Shown one piece after another: positions 16,205 to 24,522 of a DNA stretch of 64,000 nucleotides. Source of the DNA: an uncultured Acetatifactor sp. (GTDB lineage: Bacteria > Bacillota > Clostridia > Lachnospirales > Lachnospiraceae); NCBI GenBank assembly GCA_910586215.1, contig CAJUGH010000008.1, positions 1 to 64,000 on the forward strand. The letters run 5' to 3'. Position 1 is the stretch's first letter. Each line of letters opens with the position of its first letter. The position numbers and the translations under genes are program-made. Below the pieces are notes generated by a model. That model had not been told where the DNA came from. It ran no database searches and saw only the letters and a list, made by a program, of their open reading frames with translations.

Positions 16205-17036
16205 TGTTCCCGCCGTAGGCCCGCTCCTTCATCCGGTGATAGACCCCGGAGAATGCCTTGCTGTCTGCCAGTGCCCTGCGCAGGGGCGCCAGGGTAAGGG
16301 CCATAATGGCTTTATACCGAAATAACTCGCCCTTTCCCATGTAGGTCCGGGTGATCAGGCGGTGTTCCTTCCTGTCCCGTCTCCTGTTCTTCCGGCTCTC
16401 GGAATAGCCGTCCCCCTCATAAGAGGCCACGGCAAATCCCATGTGGGACATCTTCGCACCGGCCCGGTAGTAGCACCACAGGAAATGGTCGTAATCTGCC
16501 CGGATCCGATACTGCAGATCGTAGGGCTTCTCCCTGCACAGGGCTGCACTGTAGAAACAGGACTGGTGGCAGGGAATGTTCCGATAGCAGGCAAATCCGT
16601 TGATAACAGGCGGAGATGCAATGGCCACCTGGTTCTTCTCCCCATAGGTATCCCCGTACAGCACCAGGCGGGAGAGATCCGCACCGGAAGCCGCCTGGGC
16701 CTTCACAGCCTCCCCGGTGCGCTCCAGCACTTCCCTGTCCGCAAAAGTATCCCCGCAGTTTAAGAACAGCAGGAACTCACCCCTGGCGTGGGAGACGGCC
16801 TGGTTCATGGCATCATAGATTCCCCCGTCCGGCTCCTGGTATAGGTGGACAGTCTCGGAAGACTCTCCCTCCCGCTTCTGCCAGGCCCTGAGCCAGGCAT
16901 CCACGGATCCGTCCGTGCTGCCGCCGTCCTTGATGATAACCTCATAATCCCTGTAGCTTTGCCCAAAGATACTATCCAGGGTCTGCTTCAGTTTATCCCC
17001 CGGATTCAGACATACCACAATAATAGAAAATGTCAT
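16194..17036 (-). CDS. Family 2 glycosyltransferase
   Basis: 280 residues. GT-A fold: MTFSIIVVCLNPGDKLKQTL at the start, the nucleotide-sugar block YEVIIKDGGSTDGS (about 31-44) and a DxD-like site in FLNCGDTFAD (about 96-105); PDGGIYDAMNQAV is typical of GT2 enzymes related to WcaA/EpsE. C-terminal part soluble with basic Arg/Lys stretch (SRKNRRRDRKEHR). ATG 17036 is chosen because GGGGG lies 7 bases upstream; a longer frame to 17078 is possible but would run into the hairpin leader. No transmembrane helix, so it acts at the cytosolic membrane face, probably on lipid-linked glycans. It is preceded by a structured leader shared with other genes of this window. Confidence 0.9.
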   Translation of the reverse strand: MTFSIIVVCLNPGDKLKQTLDSIFGQSYRDYEVIIKDGGSTDGSVDAWLRAWQKREGESSETVHLYQEPDGGIYDAMNQAVSHARGEFLLFLNCGDTFADREVLERTGEAVKAQAASGADLSRLVLYGDTYGEKNQVAIASPPVINGFACYRNIPCHQSCFYSAALCREKPYDLQYRIRADYDHFLWCYYRAGAKMSHMGFAVASYEGDGYSESRKNRRRDRKEHRLITRTYMGKGELFRYKAIMALTLAPLRRALADSKAFSGVYHRMKERAYGGNIES

Positions 17037-17044
17037 ATCTGTAC

Positions 17045-17103
17045 CCCCATGCCCACCTCTGGCGGGCACAAATTTCAAGAGTACGAAAGTTTACTTTCGT
17101 ACT
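17045..17103 (-). promoter_or_regulatory. Two-hairpin leader before the GT2 gene (leader A)
   Basis: Read on the minus strand: GGATAAGT, then a perfect 10-base-pair hairpin AGTACGAAAG/CTTTCGTACT with loop TAAA (17080-17103), then TGCCCGCC-AGA-GGTGGGCA (17049-17067, eight pairs), directly followed by the GGGGG ribosome binding site. The same order occurs before the heparinase gene (start 62612). The second hairpin type also precedes genes starting at 46072, 50202 and 58527. Confidence 0.65.
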
Positions 17104-17116
17104 TATCCCCCCCGTA

Positions 17117-18622
17117 TTAGAACACTCTCTTCTGCCGGTTTAACAGATAGAACCCGCCTCCGGCCAGTACCAAAAACAGGATACACACCGGCCAGCTCAC
17201 GAAGGCCGCAGATGTGGCAATGGCCGTATTGGCCAGACAGTATGCCAGGGCATTGGCCGCCATGTGGATTCCCACCGGCACCCAGAAGCTCCCGAAATAC
17301 TCATAGGCATAGGCCAGCAAAAGGCCGATCACAAAGGCATAGATCCCCTGGACGGAATTCCCATGATACATGCCGAAGAAAGCTGCAGAGATCACAAGGG
17401 CTGCCACCGGCTTCATGGACCGCCTAAGACAGTTGTAAATGATCCCCCGAAAGAGCAGTTCCTCCGCTATGGGAGCCACCAGGCTGTAGCAGACAAATCC
17501 CAGCAGGAATACGGCAGAATACTGGTCCTTCTGGATCTCCTGGTACACCGCAGAACTCTTGGTGATCCCCACCAGTTCCAACAGCAGGTTCAGCCCCAGC
17601 ACGGCCCCCACTGTGACCATCACCAGAAATGCATAATTTGCCACAGGCTCTCCCTTGATATGTAACAGCTTCCGGTCCTCCTTGGCACGTGCTAGCACTT
17701 TCCTGGCAATGGTCTTGACAGAGATGGCACCTGCCACAAAACCCACTGCAGACATGATGGTGGCAGCATTCCCCGTATAGCCGGTCAGCGTCCCAGCCTC
17801 ATCCCGGATGAACAGGAAGGGCCAGCCTTTCACGGAAGTACCCACGAACTCAAAGAGCATGTTCATCATGTTCATGGCCAGGTTCCTCACCAGCAGAAAC
17901 AGCAGGAAAGGCAGGGCAAGCTGCCAGATCCTCTGGGAAGGTGTCAGCTTTTTAGCCTCTTCCGTGCCCCGCAGCAGGAATTTCTGTAATTCTTCCACAG
18001 AGCGGACAATGTAATCCGTCCTGGCCTCTTTCAGTTCCTCCATACTGCCGTACCCATAGGCAACGCCTACACTCTCCACGCCTTGTGCCCTGGCCCCTTC
18101 CGTGTCAAAGCGCCTGTCCCCAATCATATATACCTTGTCCCGTTCCACCGGCTTGTCCCCGAACAACTGCTGCAGGGCTTCTGCCACCACTTCATCCTTG
18201 TTCGTCCGGGTGCCGTCCAGTTCGCTTCCCACGATCACCTTAAAATACCGGGCAATCTCAAAATGCTCCAGGATCTTTTTCACGAATACTGTGGGCTTGC
18301 TGGATGCCACCCCCAGGAACATACCCTTGGAATTCAAGGCCCGCAGCATTTCCGGGATGCCCGGATAAAGCTTATTCTCAAAGATGCCCTTGTCCTGGAA
18401 CCGCTCCCTGTATTTCTCCACTGCAGCCTGGGCCTGTTCCTCACTCATGTGGTAGAATTCCTGGAAACTGTCCTTAAGGGGCGGCCCGATAAAAGGCTCC
18501 AGCTTGTCCAGGTCCGGCTCCTCGATCCCCATGGCACTTAAGGCATACTGCACACAAGTGCAGATCCCCTCCTTGGGATCTGTCAGCGTCCCGTCCAGGT
18601 CAAATAGTAAATAATTTTTCAT
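17117..18622 (-). CDS. HAD hydrolase fused to CPBP membrane protease
   Basis: 501 residues joining two enzymes. Residues 1 to about 220 are a haloacid dehalogenase of the phosphoglycolate phosphatase (Gph/PpaX) type: FDLDGT (7-12), ASSKPT (motif II) and MIGDRRFDTEGA (motif IV). From about 235 there are eight or so transmembrane helices forming a CPBP (Abi, type II CAAX-like) intramembrane protease with EELLFRG, FGMYH and HMAAN, the conserved Glu-Glu-Arg and two His motifs. Start at ATG 18622 behind GGAGAGG. A soluble phosphatase joined to an intramembrane protease is unusual; each half looks complete and in one unbroken frame. What it acts on is unknown. The gap to greA upstream is 65 bases. 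Confidence 0.85.
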   Translation of the reverse strand: MKNYLLFDLDGTLTDPKEGICTCVQYALSAMGIEEPDLDKLEPFIGPPLKDSFQEFYHMSEEQAQAAVEKYRERFQDKGIFENKLYPGIPEMLRALNSKGMFLGVASSKPTVFVKKILEHFEIARYFKVIVGSELDGTRTNKDEVVAEALQQLFGDKPVERDKVYMIGDRRFDTEGARAQGVESVGVAYGYGSMEELKEARTDYIVRSVEELQKFLLRGTEEAKKLTPSQRIWQLALPFLLFLLVRNLAMNMMNMLFEFVGTSVKGWPFLFIRDEAGTLTGYTGNAATIMSAVGFVAGAISVKTIARKVLARAKEDRKLLHIKGEPVANYAFLVMVTVGAVLGLNLLLELVGITKSSAVYQEIQKDQYSAVFLLGFVCYSLVAPIAEELLFRGIIYNCLRRSMKPVAALVISAAFFGMYHGNSVQGIYAFVIGLLLAYAYEYFGSFWVPVGIHMAANALAYCLANTAIATSAAFVSWPVCILFLVLAGGGFYLLNRQKRVF

Positions 18623-18687
18623 TGCCCATTTCCTCTCCTGCCTTCCAGCACACTTATGTACTCTCATTCCTGTTTCGGGACAATACC

Positions 18688-19191
18688 CTAGAAGCTCCTG
18701 ATCCTGTCCCCGCTGTCATCTGTTGTGTTCTCGATCTTCAATATCTTCACATCATACCCCGTGGATTCATTCACCTGCACATGAACTGTCTGGCCTTCCT
18801 TTTTCTTCAGAAGGGCTTTTCCCAGGGGACTCTCGTTGCTGATCATATTCTCTAGGGAATTACCCCGCACGGTGGTGACGATCCGATAGGTTTCCACGGA
18901 GCCATCGTCTGCAAATTCTACTGTCACCGTATTGTTCAGCCCCACCTCGTCCTCTGCGGAGTCCTCGGAAATCACCTTCGCCGTCCGGATCATTCGCTCC
19001 AGGTACCTGATCCGGCTCTCATTCTGGTTCTTATATTTCTTGGCCGCATGGTACTCGAAGTTCTCGCTCAAGTCCCCGTGGGCCCTGGTCTCCTTCACAT
19101 CCTCCAAAGCCTTGGGACGCACCACCAGCTTCCGGTATTCGATCTCCTCCTCCATCTTCCGTATATCACTTTTCGTCAACTGATCATACAT
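18688..19191 (-). CDS. greA: Transcript cleavage factor GreA
   Basis: 167 residues. The N-terminal coiled coil carries the basic-to-acidic layout of GreA, with the tip HGDLSENFEYHAAK (about 38-51) that places the acidic residues in the RNA polymerase active site; the C-terminal FKBP-like domain holds SPLGKALLKKKEGQ (about 125-138). It rescues backtracked RNA polymerase by stimulating cleavage of the transcript. Length is normal. Start ATG 19191 with a modest ribosome binding site (GGAGTG). A tandem repeat array fills the space upstream. GreB is the alternative, but length and tip favour GreA. Confidence 0.93.
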   Translation of the reverse strand: MYDQLTKSDIRKMEEEIEYRKLVVRPKALEDVKETRAHGDLSENFEYHAAKKYKNQNESRIRYLERMIRTAKVISEDSAEDEVGLNNTVTVEFADDGSVETYRIVTTVRGNSLENMISNESPLGKALLKKKEGQTVHVQVNESTGYDVKILKIENTTDDSGDRIRSF

Positions 19192-19232
19192 CTTACCACA
19201 CTCCTGTCAATCCTTGGAAATTTCATTCCCGC

Positions 19233-19328
19233 GAGCAAACATTGCTCGTTGAGCAAACATTGCCCGTTGAGCAAACATTGCCCGTTGAGCAAACATTGCC
19301 CGTTGAGCAAACATTGCTCGTTGAGCAA
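19233..19328. repeat. 18-base tandem repeat, 5.3 copies
   Basis: Unit GAGCAAACATTGCYCGTT occurs five times head to tail (starts 19233, 19251, 19269, 19287, 19305) plus GAGCAA. The first and last units have T, the middle three C, at the Y position. Units with T make perfect hairpins (GAGCAA-ACA-TTGCTC), and TTGCTC-GTT-GAGCAA forms across unit borders. The array lies between greA and the MraY-like gene. Confidence 0.95.
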
Positions 19329-19346
19329 TGAGGAAAGTAGCCATGT

Positions 19347-20309
19347 TTACAGTCCCAGCCCATAGATCAAGGCCACCCCCAGCACAATCTGCACAATGGC
19401 AAAGCGGAATACCGTCTGCGTGTTAGACCACCCCCAGTTCTTCCGCACATGGTCATGGATGGGGGTCCTGGTATTCTTCAGGATCCGGATCCCCAGCTTT
19501 AGGAGGGACACTTTCACAAGCCCCAGGCCGCCGTCCAGAAGCAGCACAAATGCCACAGGGATATATAGCAGGGGACTGCCCGTCTTCAAGATGGCAATGC
19601 TGATAAACAGCCCCATGGCCTGGGAACCGGCATCCCCCATCAGCAGCCGGCTGGGAGTGGCATTGTACCATAGATACCCCAGGATACAGATGGCAAATAG
19701 CAGGATCAAGTAGGAGAAATCCGTCCCCCTGCCCAATACCCGGGTCAGCGCATATATCGTCACAATGGTGATAATGGTCAGTGTCCCCGACAGGCCGTCT
19801 ACACCGTCTGAGCAGTTGGTCACATTGATGGACATCCACACCAGGGCTATGATCAATATAGCGAAAACCGCCCTGGGAATCTGGATCTGCACATGAAACA
19901 TGGCCAGTTCCACCACATTGGGATTATACCGAAGATATGTCATGGCCACCAGGGCTGCCACACACAGATCCAGGAACCCTTTTTTCCACCTGCCCCAGGG
20001 AGTACCGGATGCATCATCCAGATAACCTGTGACCATACAGAGCACCATCAAGATAAGGTAGATCCCCAGTTCCACATTCATAGGTGCGAAGAAAAATGCT
20101 GTCACCACGAATACCAGCACGAAGATAATCCCGGCACCTCTGGGTTTTCCCGCTGATAGCTTGCCGTCATGAGCGTACTCCCGCCCGGCATCCTTAGGAA
20201 GATACCCCTGGAATTTCGCTGTTGCGGACAACGTGGCAGCGAATGCCAGAAGGATCCCTGCCAGCGCCAGCAGGGACTCATATTCCGTAGAGATCCATTT
20301 CTGTAACAT
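19347..20309 (-). CDS. MraY-like phospho-MurNAc-pentapeptide transferase
   Basis: 320 residues, ten hydrophobic segments, the usual MraY size. Motifs present: GYLDDASG (acidic pair), NCSDGVDGLSG, MGDAGSQAMG and the loop PIHDHVRKNWG in place of the usual PIHHHFE. MraY moves phospho-MurNAc-pentapeptide from UDP to undecaprenyl phosphate to make lipid I. This copy is outside any mur/fts cluster, so it may be a paralogue; the His-Asp-His variation supports that or an adaptation. Start ATG 20309; a longer frame to 20465 lacks family similarity. WecA/TagO-like transferases are the alternative, but the Asn-Asp-Gly and loop motifs favour MraY. Confidence 0.85.
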   Translation of the reverse strand: MLQKWISTEYESLLALAGILLAFAATLSATAKFQGYLPKDAGREYAHDGKLSAGKPRGAGIIFVLVFVVTAFFFAPMNVELGIYLILMVLCMVTGYLDDASGTPWGRWKKGFLDLCVAALVAMTYLRYNPNVVELAMFHVQIQIPRAVFAILIIALVWMSINVTNCSDGVDGLSGTLTIITIVTIYALTRVLGRGTDFSYLILLFAICILGYLWYNATPSRLLMGDAGSQAMGLFISIAILKTGSPLLYIPVAFVLLLDGGLGLVKVSLLKLGIRILKNTRTPIHDHVRKNWGWSNTQTVFRFAIVQIVLGVALIYGLGL

Positions 20310-20509
20310 AACGCACCTGTTTCTGCGGGATATTCCCGCCATGGATTTTTGAAAAACAGTTCCTGCCTGCCCCTTTTGCCGGATCACTGCAGCATGGGCC
20401 TGCCTGTCCAACAGACCCATCATAGCATAAAACTGCAAAAGGCGCAATTCTTTCACACGAAACACATTACTCTTTCCCGGAGAATAAGGTTCTCCATTTC
20501 CTGCCAGAC

Positions 20510-23323
20510 TTATACCCCGCGTGCCCGGTTCCTGTCCTCGTAGAATTCCCGCATCTGCCCTGCGGCTGTCTCCACCGCATCCCGGAAACCTGGCGCCGAC
20601 ATCCGGAGCGCCCCTTCTCCCCAGATAATCATCTGCTCCAAGGCATCGGAGGTAGCCACCGTCACCAGATGCTTTTTCCCGATATCATGGACAGTCTTCT
20701 CAATATACTGGTCGGCTGTCTCTGCCTCCCTGGTATATACCACGTAGATATTGTGATATTTCCGCACAGAGCCGGGATTCCCTTTTACCTTATAAGCATC
20801 GAAGACCAGGATCAGCGTACACCCCCGGCACCCCTGGAAATTACTGCAGATGTCCATCAGCTTGTCCCTGGCGCTGTCAATGTTCACAGCTGCCAGTTCC
20901 CGCAAATCCTCCCAGGCGAAAATGATATTGTAGCCATCTACCAGGAAATACTCCTGCCCGTTTCCCCCCGCCGCCCCTGTCCGTTGCTTACCACTCCCGA
21001 TGTTTCCCTTTCTCTGGCCCTGGATCTGGGAACTGTCCTTCTTCTGATTCCCCATACTGTCCCTGCCAGTCTTCTCCGGCCCTTCCGTTGCAGACCCTCC
21101 GTACACTCCCCGGCCCAAGTTCTGATGGTGATACCGGTATGGCTCAAAATCCTGCTTCTCCTTGCCGTAGGTGCGTTTGAAGATCTCCTCTATCTCCTCC
21201 TGTGTGATATAATCCGACCTGCCATTTCCGGTCTGGCTGGCCTGGCCACGGCCTCCTCCGGCCCCTTTCCCTGGCAGGATCCCGGCTCTCCCGGCCATAT
21301 CGGTACCATCCGCATCAGCCTGTCCCTCCTGCCCTGCTTGGGACGGTTCCTTCCAACCGCTGTCCACATGGGCATACCCGGGCACCTGGTCCCAGCCCAC
21401 CAGGAATCCCGACCCGTGGGCACAGAACACGGAAGAGGCCGAATTCTCCACATCTGCCTCCGGGTCGTATCCCATGGCTGCCACCACCTCCTCCGGATTG
21501 TGGCAGGGTTCATAGCCTTTTAACACACAGCTAAGACGCCCCTCCCCCCTGGTGTAGGCAGTGACTTCCCGCTGATAGGTGCCAAAAGTGGATGCCGGGG
21601 CGCTTCCCCTAAGGATGCTGTGCTCCCCCCTGGTCACAGGAGGATCGAATCTGCCGTGAAGCTTCTGGATATCTGACATGGCCCGGCCAAGCTGCGTGGA
21701 GGGGACCTCCAGGGTATAGGAAAATACCGGCTCCAGCAGGATCCCCTCCCCCTGGGAGGCCGCTTGCATCAGTCCCTGGCGCAAGGCCCTGTAGGTAGCC
21801 TGCCTGAAATCCCCTCCCTCTGTATGCTTCAGATGGGCACGTCCGGCCAGCAGGGTAATCTTCATATCTGTCACAGGAGAACCTGTCAGCACCCCCAGGT
21901 GGGTCTTCTCCTCCAGGTGGGTAAGGATCAGACGCTGCCAGTTCCGGTCCAGGTCGTCCTCCTTGCAGGCTGTGGCAAACTGCAGGCCGCTGCCTGGCTC
22001 CCCTGGCTCCAGCAGCAGATGCACCTCCGCATAATGGCGCAGGGGTTCAAAATGCCCGATGCCCACTACCGCTGTCCCAATGGTCTCCTTGTAGACAATG
22101 CTGCCTGTCCCGAACTCCACCTCACAGCCATGCCGCTCCAGGATCAGGCTCTTCAGGATCTCAATCTGCACCTCCCCCATGACCTGTACGTGGATCTGTC
22201 TGGAAGCCTCCTTCCAGACCACATGGAGTTCCGGATCCTCCTCTTCCAGTTCCTGGAGCCAGCCCAGGGCTTTCAGCGGATCATACCCTTCGGGAAGAAC
22301 CATACGGTACGTCAGCACCGGCACCAGGACTGGCAGTTCCCCTCCTCCTTCTGCCCCCAGCCCCTGGCCTGCATAGGTTTCGTCCAGTCCTGTGACAGCG
22401 CAGATGCCACCTGGTCCTACCTGGTCTGCCAGCTTGTACTGGGCGCCCCCATAGATCCTAAGCTGGTCTGCCTTCTCTTCCCAGACTGCCTCCCCGGGAC
22501 GGGCACTGCCCTTATTCCCCAGGGGCATCTTCACCCGCAGCACCCCGCCTGTGACCTTCAGGTGGGTGAGCCGGTTACCGTTTCCATCCCGGGAGATCTT
22601 ATAGACCCTGGCCCCGAAGGCTTCTGGATACTCCTTTAAGAGGGCAAAACGCCGGATCCCCTCCAGAAGTTCCTCCACCCCCTCAAGAAGCAGGGCAGAA
22701 CCAAAATAGCAAGGAAACACCTGCCGCCTGGCCACAGCCGCCGCTACAGATGCCTCCTGCAACGTGCCCTTCTCCAGGTACTCCTCCAGCAGTTCTTCCC
22801 CGCACATGGACAATTCTTCCCGGAAGTCCTCCCTCCCTTCTGCCTCCGGCCCGAATGCCAGACAGTTGTCCCCGAACCGTTCCTGTAGTTCCCTAAGGAT
22901 CTGCCTCTTGTCTGCCCCGGGCTGATCCATCTTGTTCACAAACAGGAACACCGGGATCCCATACTGCTCCAGAAGACGCCACAGTGTCCTGGTATGCCCC
23001 TGGATCCCGTCTGACCCGCTGACCACCAGGATAGCATAATCCAGCACCTGCAAGGTCCGCTCCATCTCCGCAGAGAAATCCACATGCCCAGGCGTGTCTA
23101 ATAACGTCATGGGAAGTTCCTTCCAACACAGGGAGGCCTGCTTGGAAAATATAGTGATCCCCCTCTGTCTCTCCAGGGAAAAAGTATCCAGGAAAGCATC
23201 CCCGTGATCTACCCGGCCCATCCTGCGCAGGGCACCGCAGGTGTACAGAAGGGCCTCGGAGAGCGTGGTCTTCCCTGCATCCACATGGGCTAATATACCG
23301 ATCACCAATTGACTTCCCTGCAT
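20510..23323 (-). CDS. TetM-like ribosome-protection GTPase fused to NYN (Rae1-like) nuclease domain
   Basis: 937 residues. Residues 1 to about 650 follow TetM/EF-G: G1 AHVDAGKTT (12-20), the RGIT switch, DTPGH, NKMD, domain II, and domains III-V including the loop region and LKGYEP. A Gly/Gln/Asp-rich linker (about 680-790) leads to a C-terminal NYN domain (792-937) of the YacP/Rae1 type: LVDGYNIIFAWEDL, LILVFDAY, ETADQYIE and VATSDALEQ, with Asp796, Asp842, Asp871 and Asp893 as the probable metal site. Rae1 cuts mRNA in the ribosomal A site; TetM binds there too. Start ATG 23323 behind AGGAAGGA. Its location shows no mobile genes, so it looks native. Whether it gives tetracycline protection or acts on stalled ribosomes is not known. 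Confidence 0.9.
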   Translation of the reverse strand: MQGSQLVIGILAHVDAGKTTLSEALLYTCGALRRMGRVDHGDAFLDTFSLERQRGITIFSKQASLCWKELPMTLLDTPGHVDFSAEMERTLQVLDYAILVVSGSDGIQGHTRTLWRLLEQYGIPVFLFVNKMDQPGADKRQILRELQERFGDNCLAFGPEAEGREDFREELSMCGEELLEEYLEKGTLQEASVAAAVARRQVFPCYFGSALLLEGVEELLEGIRRFALLKEYPEAFGARVYKISRDGNGNRLTHLKVTGGVLRVKMPLGNKGSARPGEAVWEEKADQLRIYGGAQYKLADQVGPGGICAVTGLDETYAGQGLGAEGGGELPVLVPVLTYRMVLPEGYDPLKALGWLQELEEEDPELHVVWKEASRQIHVQVMGEVQIEILKSLILERHGCEVEFGTGSIVYKETIGTAVVGIGHFEPLRHYAEVHLLLEPGEPGSGLQFATACKEDDLDRNWQRLILTHLEEKTHLGVLTGSPVTDMKITLLAGRAHLKHTEGGDFRQATYRALRQGLMQAASQGEGILLEPVFSYTLEVPSTQLGRAMSDIQKLHGRFDPPVTRGEHSILRGSAPASTFGTYQREVTAYTRGEGRLSCVLKGYEPCHNPEEVVAAMGYDPEADVENSASSVFCAHGSGFLVGWDQVPGYAHVDSGWKEPSQAGQEGQADADGTDMAGRAGILPGKGAGGGRGQASQTGNGRSDYITQEEIEEIFKRTYGKEKQDFEPYRYHHQNLGRGVYGGSATEGPEKTGRDSMGNQKKDSSQIQGQRKGNIGSGKQRTGAAGGNGQEYFLVDGYNIIFAWEDLRELAAVNIDSARDKLMDICSNFQGCRGCTLILVFDAYKVKGNPGSVRKYHNIYVVYTREAETADQYIEKTVHDIGKKHLVTVATSDALEQMIIWGEGALRMSAPGFRDAVETAAGQMREFYEDRNRARGV

Positions 23324-23430
23324 AGATTCCTTCCTCTCTCCGATGCGCACTGTCCACCGATATCTGTCTTTTCCCATTTTACCATAAGTATCCTTCCGGG
23401 TCTACAAGGTTCCCCAATTTGACGAATACC

Positions 23431-23498
23431 GGTTACTGTTCACTGGTGACACCGCGGGATATTTTCAAGCGCTTTCTGCGTACCAGACCCAAGGCTGC
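23431..23498. repeat. Dispersed intergenic repeat, copy R2
   Basis: Starts GGTTACTGTTCACT and ends with CCCAAGGCTGC, with TTTTCAAGCGCTTTCTGCGT between. The same start and end occur at 51607-51710 (R1), and the start again at 57736 (R3). The first palindrome is degenerate in this copy. Confidence 0.6.
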
Positions 23499-23562
23499 CT
23501 GCATTTTCCTCTTGACATTCTTCCCGGCCTTGTGTATCGTATAGATCACGAACAAAATATTC

Positions 23563-23655
23563 CGCTAGGGGAGCACATCGCTGAGACTGGAGTGGCAGAC
23601 GCCGCTTCTAACCCTCACTACTTGAACCGGATAATACCGGCGTAAGGAAGCAAAA
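23563..23655 (+). promoter_or_regulatory. TPP riboswitch (THI element)
   Basis: The aptamer has the consensus parts in order: CTAGGGGAGC, GCTGAGACTGG, ACCCTCACTACTTGAACCGG, ATAATACCGGCGTAAGGAAGC (positions through 23655). It controls the thiT gene that starts 64 bases later. Confidence 0.95.
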
Positions 23656-23688
23656 CACGTCCGCATGATGCAGACGTGACGATGTCGT

Positions 23689-23718
23689 TCCTCCTTGCCA
23701 GATGAAGGAGGATTTTTT
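23689..23718 (+). terminator. Riboswitch expression platform: hairpin holding the SD sequence
   Basis: TCCTCCTT (23689-23696) pairs perfectly with AAGGAGGA (23705-23712), followed by TTTTTT and then the thiT ATG at 23719. The hairpin can therefore stop transcription and also masks the only ribosome binding site. Confidence 0.85.
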
Positions 23719-24420
23719 ATGTTGTATGAAATCGTTGTAGACAGCTACGGGGATACCACCTATGTCCCCACCACCCTGGGCAATGTGCTGCTGGTGGCAG
23801 TGGTCCTGGTACTGCTGGCCGCCGGACTGTTCTTTGCCAGGAAACATTCCGGGAAGGATTCCGCAAATGTCCGATCCGGTGCCGGAAAGCTCACGGTAAA
23901 GCAGCTTGCCTTCTGCGCCTGCGCCATGGCCCTTGGCACCGTTCTCTCCAATGTCAAACTCTTTTCCTTTCCCTGGGGCGGCTCCATCACCCTGCTGTCC
24001 ATGTTCTTCATCTGCCTGCCAGGGTACTGGTTCGGTCTGGGAGCCGGGCTTACCACTGCAGTGGCCTACGGGGTACTCCAGCTCCTCTTCGACCCTTACG
24101 TGCTCTTTCCCATGCAGCTGGTGGTTGATTACCTGCTGGCCTTCGGCGCACTGGGTCTGTCCGGGCTGTTCTCCCACAGCAGGAACGGCCTGGTCAAAGG
24201 GTATCTCCTGGGCATCTTCGGCCGCTGGATCTTCACCACCCTCTCGGGCTGGATCTTCTTCGCCTCCTATGCCTGGGAAGGCTGGCATCCCATTCCCTAT
24301 TCCATGGTATACAATGGCATCTACATAGGGGTGGAAGGTGCTGTCACAGTGATGATCCTGGCCATTCCCGCCGTAAGGAACGGGCTGGGACGGATGAAGC
24401 AGCTGGCCCTGGGACAATGA
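23719..24420 (+). CDS. thiT: ThiT thiamine transporter (ECF S-component)
   Basis: 233 residues, six transmembrane helices after an unusual N-terminal helix-linker (residues 1-50). The ThiT core is clear: LSNVKLFSFPWGGSITLLSM (about 75-94), GLGAGLTTAVAYGVLQLLFD, PYVLFPMQLVVDYLLAFGAL, with the Trp/Tyr-rich region YAWEGWHPIPYSMVYNGIYI near 200 that lines the thiamine site. It binds thiamine and works with the shared EcfT/EcfA1A2 module, encoded elsewhere. Start ATG 23719; the Shine-Dalgarno lies in the riboswitch hairpin. Regulation by TPP is supported directly by the riboswitch. The following gene is a separate unit. Confidence 0.93.
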   Translation: MLYEIVVDSYGDTTYVPTTLGNVLLVAVVLVLLAAGLFFARKHSGKDSANVRSGAGKLTVKQLAFCACAMALGTVLSNVKLFSFPWGGSITLLSMFFICLPGYWFGLGAGLTTAVAYGVLQLLFDPYVLFPMQLVVDYLLAFGALGLSGLFSHSRNGLVKGYLLGIFGRWIFTTLSGWIFFASYAWEGWHPIPYSMVYNGIYIGVEGAVTVMILAIPAVRNGLGRMKQLALGQ

Positions 24421-24427
24421 ATCCCTC

Positions 24428-24498
24428 TTGACTTTTGGCCTACAACATGTTATCCTTTAATTGGCCTACAAAATGCAGGCCAATCAGTTAGGCCAAAT
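24428..24498 (+). promoter_or_regulatory. blaI promoter with BlaI-type operators
   Basis: TTGACT (24428-24433), 17 bases, TATCCT (24451-24456). TTGGCCTACA (24461-24470) and TGCAGGCCAA (24474-24483) form a palindrome around AAA with one mismatch; TTGGCCTACA also sits in the promoter spacer (24436-24445) and AGGCCAA recurs at 24490. TACA/TGTA-type centres fit BlaI/MecI sites, suggesting autoregulation. Confidence 0.75.
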
Positions 24499-24522
24499 CG
24501 TATAGAAGGAGCATCCATAAAC

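Noticed and set aside
19233..19328. CRISPR array
   Set aside because: Units are contiguous without spacers and no cas genes are nearby.
20510..23323. Acquired tetracycline resistance gene
   Set aside because: The GTPase is diverged from TetM/O/W, carries an extra nuclease domain and no mobile genes flank it; resistance cannot be claimed.
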